Assembly: GCA_964392175.1 (NCBI GenBank)
Contig: CAYMOJ010000010.1
Span: 1 to 55,026, forward strand
Length of the DNA stretch: 55,026 bases
From: Firm-04 sp964392175
Lineage (GTDB): Bacteria > Bacillota > Clostridia > Oscillospirales > Ruminococcaceae
Reading direction: 5' to 3'
Shown: positions 51,583-55,026 of the stretch, piece by piece
Layout of the letters: the number at the start of each line of letters is the position of its first letter
How positions within the stretch are numbered: position 1 is the stretch's first letter
Notes under the pieces: generated by a model
The model's database searches: none
What the model was told of the DNA's origin: nothing
The model's input: only the letters and a program-made list of their open reading frames with translations
Made by a program: the position numbers and the translations under genes

Positions 51583-52029
51583 TTATTTTCCTCGAAGTTT
51601 TCTACGCACCTCTCGAAACTCCTCTGGCACTTCCTCCAGTGTCATATTCCTTGGCACATCCGTTGTGCCATGAGCCTTTGCTGTTTCGTAGTACCATTTT
51701 TTGAAATCAAGTGCAATGAGAGTTTCCTGTAAATCGGCGATCTGCTGCTCCACCGCATCACGCTGTTTTACGATCAATTCCAGCCGTCCCTCAATCGTGG
51801 AGTCTCCCTCCATTGCCATCAGAATAAATGCACGGATATCCTTCAGCTGCATCTTCGTCTTTTTCAGACATTCAATGATCTGTAGCCATTCATAATCTGA
51901 TTCCTTAAATACACGGATCCCGCCCTCGGAACGTTCCACAAAGGGCAGAAGTCCCTCTTTATCGTAATATCGCAACGTGGACGGAGCAACACCGAGCCGC
52001 TTTGCCATTTCTCCCACTGTGTATAGCAT
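51583..52029 (-). CDS. MerR-family transcriptional regulator
   Basis: The 148-residue protein begins YTVGEMAKRLGVAPSTLRYY, the MerR winged HTH, followed by EGLLPFVERSEGGIRVFKES and a long dimerisation helix (about 85-115). It lacks the metal-binding cysteines of MerR/ZntR. GGAGG lies 7 nt before the ATG. It is divergent from a flavodoxin-family gene whose promoter has the 19-bp spacer that MerR proteins activate. In this arrangement the regulator usually answers redox or electrophile stress. Confidence 0.93.
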   Translation of the reverse strand: MLYTVGEMAKRLGVAPSTLRYYDKEGLLPFVERSEGGIRVFKESDYEWLQIIECLKKTKMQLKDIRAFILMAMEGDSTIEGRLELIVKQRDAVEQQIADLQETLIALDFKKWYYETAKAHGTTDVPRNMTLEEVPEEFREVRRKLRGK

Positions 52030-52058
52030 AAAAATTCCTCCGATTTTGAAAAAAGGTC

Positions 52059-52089
52059 TTGACTTAAAGTCGGGTTTAAGCTGTATAAT
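52059..52089 (+). promoter_or_regulatory. MerR-type promoter and operator
   Basis: TTGACT (52059-52064), a 19-bp spacer and TATAAT (52084-52089). The spacer holds the inverted repeat ACTTAAA-gtcggg-TTTAAGC. An overlong spacer with a central dyad is the hallmark of promoters untwisted by MerR regulators. Confidence 0.85.
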
Positions 52090-52148
52090 GCACTTATATT
52101 ATACTGTATCGAGACGGATTCGTCAATACAGTAAAGGAGGTTATTTTT

Positions 52149-52685
52149 ATGAGCAAGAAAGTTTTGATTTTATCGGGCAGTCCTCGCAGAAACGGCAACT
52201 CCGACATTCTCTGTAATGAGTTCATGCGCGGTGCAGTAGACGCTGGCAACGAAGTGGAGAAGATTCGCGTTGCCGAAAAGAAAATCGGATACTGCATCGC
52301 CTGCTATGCCTGCCGTAATACGGGTGTCTGTGCCATCAAGGATGATATGGCAGAAGTCATGCAAAAAATGATTGATGCTGATGTGCTGGTGCTGGCAAGT
52401 CCCGTATATTTCTACTCCATTGACGCACAGCTCAAGGCTCTCATCGACCGCACAGTTTGTCGTTGGACAGAGGTCAAGGGTAAGGAGTTCTACTACATCA
52501 TGACCGCTGCTGACAGCGAAATGGAGTCCATGGAAACGACGCTTGCCTGCTTCCGCGGCTATGCTGATTGTGTTGATGGCGCAAAGGAAAAGGGCGTGAT
52601 CTACGGCACTGGCGTTTATGATAAGGGCGAGATCCTGGACAAAAAGACGATGATTGAAGCCTATGAAATGGGAAAGGGTGTGTAA
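52149..52685 (+). CDS. Flavodoxin-family NAD(P)H-dependent FMN reductase
   Basis: The 178-residue protein starts VLILSGSPRRNGNSDILCNE, the FMN phosphate loop of the NADPH-dependent FMN reductase family, and has VLASPVYFYSIDAQLKALID (about 80-99) for the isoalloxazine side. A CIACYACRNTGVC cluster (about 49-61) is typical of a subgroup of these flavoproteins in anaerobes (iron-sulfur flavoprotein-like). It probably reduces quinones or other electrophiles in the cytoplasm. AAGGAGG precedes the ATG. Regulation by the divergent MerR is likely. Confidence 0.9.
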   Translation: MSKKVLILSGSPRRNGNSDILCNEFMRGAVDAGNEVEKIRVAEKKIGYCIACYACRNTGVCAIKDDMAEVMQKMIDADVLVLASPVYFYSIDAQLKALIDRTVCRWTEVKGKEFYYIMTAADSEMESMETTLACFRGYADCVDGAKEKGVIYGTGVYDKGEILDKKTMIEAYEMGKGV

Positions 52686-52686
52686 T

Positions 52687-52803
52687 ATGAAAATTGCCGC
52701 ACTTACAAACGGTGTGAAAATGCCGATTCTCGGCTACGGTGTCTATCAAGTCACAAAAGACGAATGTGAGCGTTGTGTGCTGGACGCACTGAAGGCAGGC
52801 TAA
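52687..52803 (+). pseudogene. Aldo/keto reductase, truncated to 38 codons
   Basis: The frame starts 1 bp after the flavodoxin stop with MKIAALTNGVKMPILGYGVY and ends QVTKDECERCVLDALKAG before TAA. This is the first beta-hairpin, strand and helix of the aldo/keto reductase barrel; a full gene has about 280 codons. The catalytic Asp, Tyr, Lys and His are gone. The pair flavodoxin-AKR behind MerR is frequent in Clostridia, so this is a relic of that operon. Confidence 0.8.
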
Positions 52804-53046
52804 GGTGCGGATCGAGCATTACGGCTATCCGAGAATAATTTTTTGAGGCTATGAGTGCGTGGGAACATAAACATTTATGAGAGATAACGCAATCTTTCAG
52901 TTTTTCGAGATATTATAACGGGCGAAACCAGTGCAAGGTAAATATGTACCAGTGTAACCATCAGCATCCTGAAAGTATAGCCGAAGGGCAGAAAAGAAAC
53001 TACGGAGGCTCTTTTTCAACTATTTGTATCTTTTTCGCCAAACCTC
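52804..53046. other. Gap with no recognisable gene
   Basis: The stretch after the broken reductase has short frames only, in all phases. A frame starting at 52951 (MYQCNHQHPESIAEG) has no family likeness. It may be the junction of a deletion. Confidence 0.4.
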
Positions 53047-53075
53047 TTGCATTTTCTGATTTTTAGGCGTATAAT
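53047..53075 (+). promoter_or_regulatory. Promoter of the thiamine operon
   Basis: TTGCAT (53047-53052), 17 bp, TATAAT (53070-53075), about 15 bp before the first riboswitch. Confidence 0.75.
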
Positions 53076-53089
53076 ATAGACAACAAAAC

Positions 53090-53176
53090 ACAGGGGAGCT
53101 TGTAGACGCAGGCTGAGAGGAAGTAATCAAACTTCGACCCTTTAACCTGATGCGGATAATGCCGTCGTAGGAAGTC
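53090..53176 (+). ncRNA. TPP riboswitch 1 (THI element)
   Basis: The sequence GGGGAGC, then GCTGAGAGGAAG, CTTCGACCC, AACCTGATGCGGATAATGCC and GTCGTAGG are the conserved THI-box blocks (P1, the CTGAGA pyrimidine-sensor loop, P3, and the pyrophosphate-sensor loop). TPP binding folds the aptamer and favours the terminator at 53194. Confidence 0.95.
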
Positions 53177-53193
53177 GATATACAAGATTTTTT

Positions 53194-53227
53194 ACAGGAG
53201 GCATCCAGAGGGTGTCTCCTGTTTTTG
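53194..53227 (+). terminator. Expression-platform terminator of riboswitch 1
   Basis: ACAGGAG (53194-53200) pairs with CTCCTGT (53216-53222), extended by GCA/TGT, and runs into TTTTT. Confidence 0.88.
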
Positions 53228-53242
53228 CGTAAAACTGAATAA

Positions 53243-53324
53243 ACGGGGAGCTTGTAAACAGGCTGAGAGGAAGGTGTGACCTTCGACCCAGAAACCTGAT
53301 TTGGATAATGCCAACGGAGGGACT
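53243..53324 (+). ncRNA. TPP riboswitch 2 (THI element)
   Basis: A second THI element has GGGGAGC, GCTGAGAGGAAG, CTTCGACCC, AACCTGATTTGGATAATGCC and ACGGAGGGA. It differs from the first in P3 length and in the loops, so it is a diverged copy. It lies 67 bp behind the first aptamer. Confidence 0.95.
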
Positions 53325-53337
53325 TTTGCAATCTGCA

Positions 53338-53380
53338 CACGGGGAACATCCAAAACAGGAGTTCCCCGTGATTTTTATTT
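53338..53380 (+). terminator. Expression-platform terminator of riboswitch 2
   Basis: CACGGGGAAC (53338-53347) pairs perfectly with GTTCCCCGTG (53361-53370), followed by ATTTTTATTTT. Confidence 0.9.
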
Positions 53381-53393
53381 TGGAGGTGCTACA

Positions 53394-53588
53394 TTGGTCA
53401 AGGTAAACGGTGAGATGAAAGATATTGCCGGAAAGACGGTATCGGAATATCTGATGACAACACATTATGACCCAAAGCGTATTGCCGTGGAGCGTAACGG
53501 TGAGATCGTATTCAATTCCCAATATGAGACGACTGTTTTCGCAGACGGTGATACTGTGGAAATTGTCAGTTTTGTGGGAGGTGGCTAA
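53394..53588 (+). CDS. thiS: Sulfur carrier protein ThiS
   Basis: ThiS carries sulfur as a C-terminal thiocarboxylate for thiazole synthesis. The 64-residue ubiquitin-like protein starts with TTG, 8 nt after GGAGG, directly behind the riboswitch terminator. It has the strand VKVNGEMKDI, a VERNGEIV turn, and ends FVGGG, with the terminal GG that is activated by ThiF. The stop overlaps the probable thiF start. Confidence 0.95.
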   Translation: MVKVNGEMKDIAGKTVSEYLMTTHYDPKRIAVERNGEIVFNSQYETTVFADGDTVEIVSFVGGG

Positions 53589-54234
53589 ACTGACTCCAAC
53601 AAAAGAAGAATGGATGGCGGCGTTATCCGCAAGGCATGGTGAAGAAGTGCAAAAGCGTTTTCAAACTGCTACGGTTGCGATTTGCGGATTGGGTGGGCTT
53701 GGTTCCAATATTGCTATCGCTCTTGCCCGTGCCGGTATCGGGAAACTGATTTTGGTAGACTTCGATCAGGTGGACATCACCAATCTGCACCGTCAGCAGT
53801 ACAATGTGTCGCAAATTGGAATGCCAAAGACGGAGGCTCTTTCCCAAAATCTGCATCAGATAAATCCGTACTTGGAATTGGAAACGCATACGATCAAAGT
53901 GACGGAGCAAAATGCAGAAACACTACTTAAAGAAGCAGACATCATCTGCGAAGCTTTTGACAATGCGGAAACAAAGGCAATGCTCACAAATCTGGTGCTT
54001 GAAAAAATGCCGGACAAGTACCTTGTTGCCGCATCGGGCATGGCTGGATTTGGGGATGCAAATGCGATCCAAACAAGAAAAATCACGGAATATTTTTATC
54101 TCTGCGGCGATTCTGTCAGCGATGTGGCAGATGGTATAGGACTAATTTCATCCAGAGTGATGATTTGTGCCGCACATCAGGCACACAAAGTTTTACAAAT
54201 TTTATTGAAAGAAGGACACGAAAATGAACAATGA
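53581..54234 (+). CDS. thiF: ThiS adenylyltransferase ThiF
   Basis: ThiF adenylates the C-terminal glycine of ThiS before sulfur transfer. The 217-residue E1-like enzyme has the nucleotide loop VAICGLGGLGSNIAIALARA (about 32-51), LVDFDQVDITNLHRQQY with the acidic and arginine residues of the ATP site, and a C-terminal helix. It is shorter than E. coli ThiF and lacks the zinc CxxC pair, as in the clostridial form. The start is GTG (53581) inside the thiS end; CTG at 53590, 8 nt after GGAGG, is possible. Confidence 0.9.
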   Translation: MAKLTPTKEEWMAALSARHGEEVQKRFQTATVAICGLGGLGSNIAIALARAGIGKLILVDFDQVDITNLHRQQYNVSQIGMPKTEALSQNLHQINPYLELETHTIKVTEQNAETLLKEADIICEAFDNAETKAMLTNLVLEKMPDKYLVAASGMAGFGDANAIQTRKITEYFYLCGDSVSDVADGIGLISSRVMICAAHQAHKVLQILLKEGHENEQ

Positions 54235-54994
54235 CAAATTAGTGATCGGTGGGCATGAGTTTACTTCCCGTTTTATTCTCGGCTCAGGAAAATACTCCAT
54301 GCAGCTCATTGAAGCGGCAGTCAAGGATGCCGGTGCGGAGATCATTACCCTTGCAGTGCGTCGTGCCAATACCAAGGAACAGGAAAGTATTCTGGATTAC
54401 ATCCCCAAGGGCGTTACACTGCTGCCCAACACAAGCGGTGCGAGAAATGCCGATGAAGCTGTCCGCATTGCAAGGTTGGCACGGGAGCTGGGTTGCGGCA
54501 ATTTCGTCAAAATCGAGATCATGCGTGACTCCAAATATCTACTGCCGGACAATCAGGAAACCATCAAGGCAACGGAAATCCTTGCCAATGAGGGCTTTGT
54601 GGTCATGCCCTATATGTACCCTGATTTGAACACCGCCCGTGATCTGGTCAACGCCGGTGCGGCAAGTGTTATGCCCTTGGCATCTCCTATCGGCTCTAAT
54701 AAGGGGCTTGCCACAAAAGAATTTATCCAAATTCTGATCGATGAGATTGATCTGCCCATTATCGTCGATGCCGGAATCGGTAGACCGTCACAGGCTTGTG
54801 AGGCAATGGAAATGGGTGCAGCCGCAATAATGGCAAACACCGCCCTTGCAACAGCCGGTGATCTTCCCCTGATGGCATCTGCTTTCAAAAACGCCATTGA
54901 AGCCGGACGGAAAGCCTATCTTGCAGGACTTGGCAGAGTTTTGACTCGTGGAGCATCCGCATCCGATCCGCTGACCGGATTTTTGCGTGATTAA
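54224..54994 (+). CDS. thiG: Thiazole synthase ThiG
   Basis: ThiG condenses 1-deoxy-D-xylulose 5-phosphate, dehydroglycine and ThiS-bound sulfur into the thiazole phosphate. The 256-residue TIM-barrel protein has FILGSGKYSMQLIEAAVKDAG, VRRANTKEQESILDYIP, GFVVMPYMYPDLNTARDLVN and the phosphate site VDAGIGRPSQACEAMEMGAA. It overlaps thiF by 11 bp. The ATG follows GAAGGA. Confidence 0.97.
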   Translation: MNNDKLVIGGHEFTSRFILGSGKYSMQLIEAAVKDAGAEIITLAVRRANTKEQESILDYIPKGVTLLPNTSGARNADEAVRIARLARELGCGNFVKIEIMRDSKYLLPDNQETIKATEILANEGFVVMPYMYPDLNTARDLVNAGAASVMPLASPIGSNKGLATKEFIQILIDEIDLPIIVDAGIGRPSQACEAMEMGAAAIMANTALATAGDLPLMASAFKNAIEAGRKAYLAGLGRVLTRGASASDPLTGFLRD

Positions 54995-55005
54995 GAGGTA
55001 GCACT

Positions 55006-55026
55006 ATGGAAAATCAATTTTTTATA
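55006..55026 (+). CDS. Start of the next thi gene, probably thiH (cut by window edge)
   Basis: An ATG with AGAGG 8 nt upstream begins MENQFFI and runs to the edge. By gene order in Firmicutes thiSFG operons it is expected to be thiH, the radical-SAM tyrosine lyase that supplies dehydroglycine. Seven codons cannot prove this. Confidence 0.5.

Overview
The window looks like the chromosome of a mid-GC, mesophilic gut or rumen Firmicute of the Oscillospiraceae (Ruminococcus-like). The grounds are a dockerin-bearing secreted protein, a rhamnogalacturonan-oligosaccharide uptake operon, a Gram-positive dcw cluster with a PASTA-type PBP and a DNPR-type MurE, SigH, ClpE and DivIVA families, consensus sigma-A promoters (TTGACA, 17 bp, TATAAT) and strong AGGAGG ribosome-binding sites. 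I cannot name the species from sequence alone.

Left part (1-31 kb). A tRNA-Thr(UGU) cut by the window edge is followed by a dockerin protein, metG, mscL, a VanY-type carboxypeptidase, a TIR-LRR protein under a consensus promoter, and a ClpE-type unfoldase. A long leftward run begins at ruvC (about 20.3 kb): ruvC, ruvA, an SseB-like gene, ruvB, a C39-like cysteine-protease-fold protein, a GlmM-like protein whose catalytic loops are degenerate, an rRNA-type methyltransferase, ecfA1-ecfA2-ecfT, truA, a DUF5711 protein, a CvpA-like membrane protein and clpE. Then come an AraC regulator, parC and parE, a membrane-anchored GH25 muramidase on the plus strand, and a leftward operon of solute-binding lipoprotein, GH105 hydrolase and two permeases. 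That operon has no ATPase gene of its own.

Centre (31-49 kb). A DUF1858 protein, a zinc-ribbon protein and a SigH-like sigma factor precede the division and cell-wall genes, read right to left: mraZ, rsmH, an FtsL-like protein with a long cytoplasmic extension, PBP2x/SpoVD, murE, mraY, ftsW, murG, murA, ftsQ/divIB and ftsZ. A DivIVA-like coiled coil follows, coupled by an ATGA overlap to a lone fumarase beta subunit. murC, murD, murF and ftsA are not in the cluster. The mraZ promoter is followed by four TGGCA repeats at an exact 10-bp period, which look like MraZ operators. The ftsQ-murA gap carries a cluster of DnaA-box-like sites.

Right part (49.3-55 kb). Upstream of mraZ is a graveyard of mobile and defence genes: a broken MobA/MobL relaxase, a small hypothetical gene, a two-TM protein, an MntA antitoxin with its HEPN toxin cut to 26 codons, and fragments resembling a phage tail protein and a holin. 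Next is a divergent MerR/flavodoxin pair with a 19-bp-spacer promoter and a truncated aldo/keto reductase. The window ends in a thiamine (thiazole) operon, thiS-thiF-thiG and probably thiH, controlled by two TPP riboswitches in tandem, each with its own terminator.
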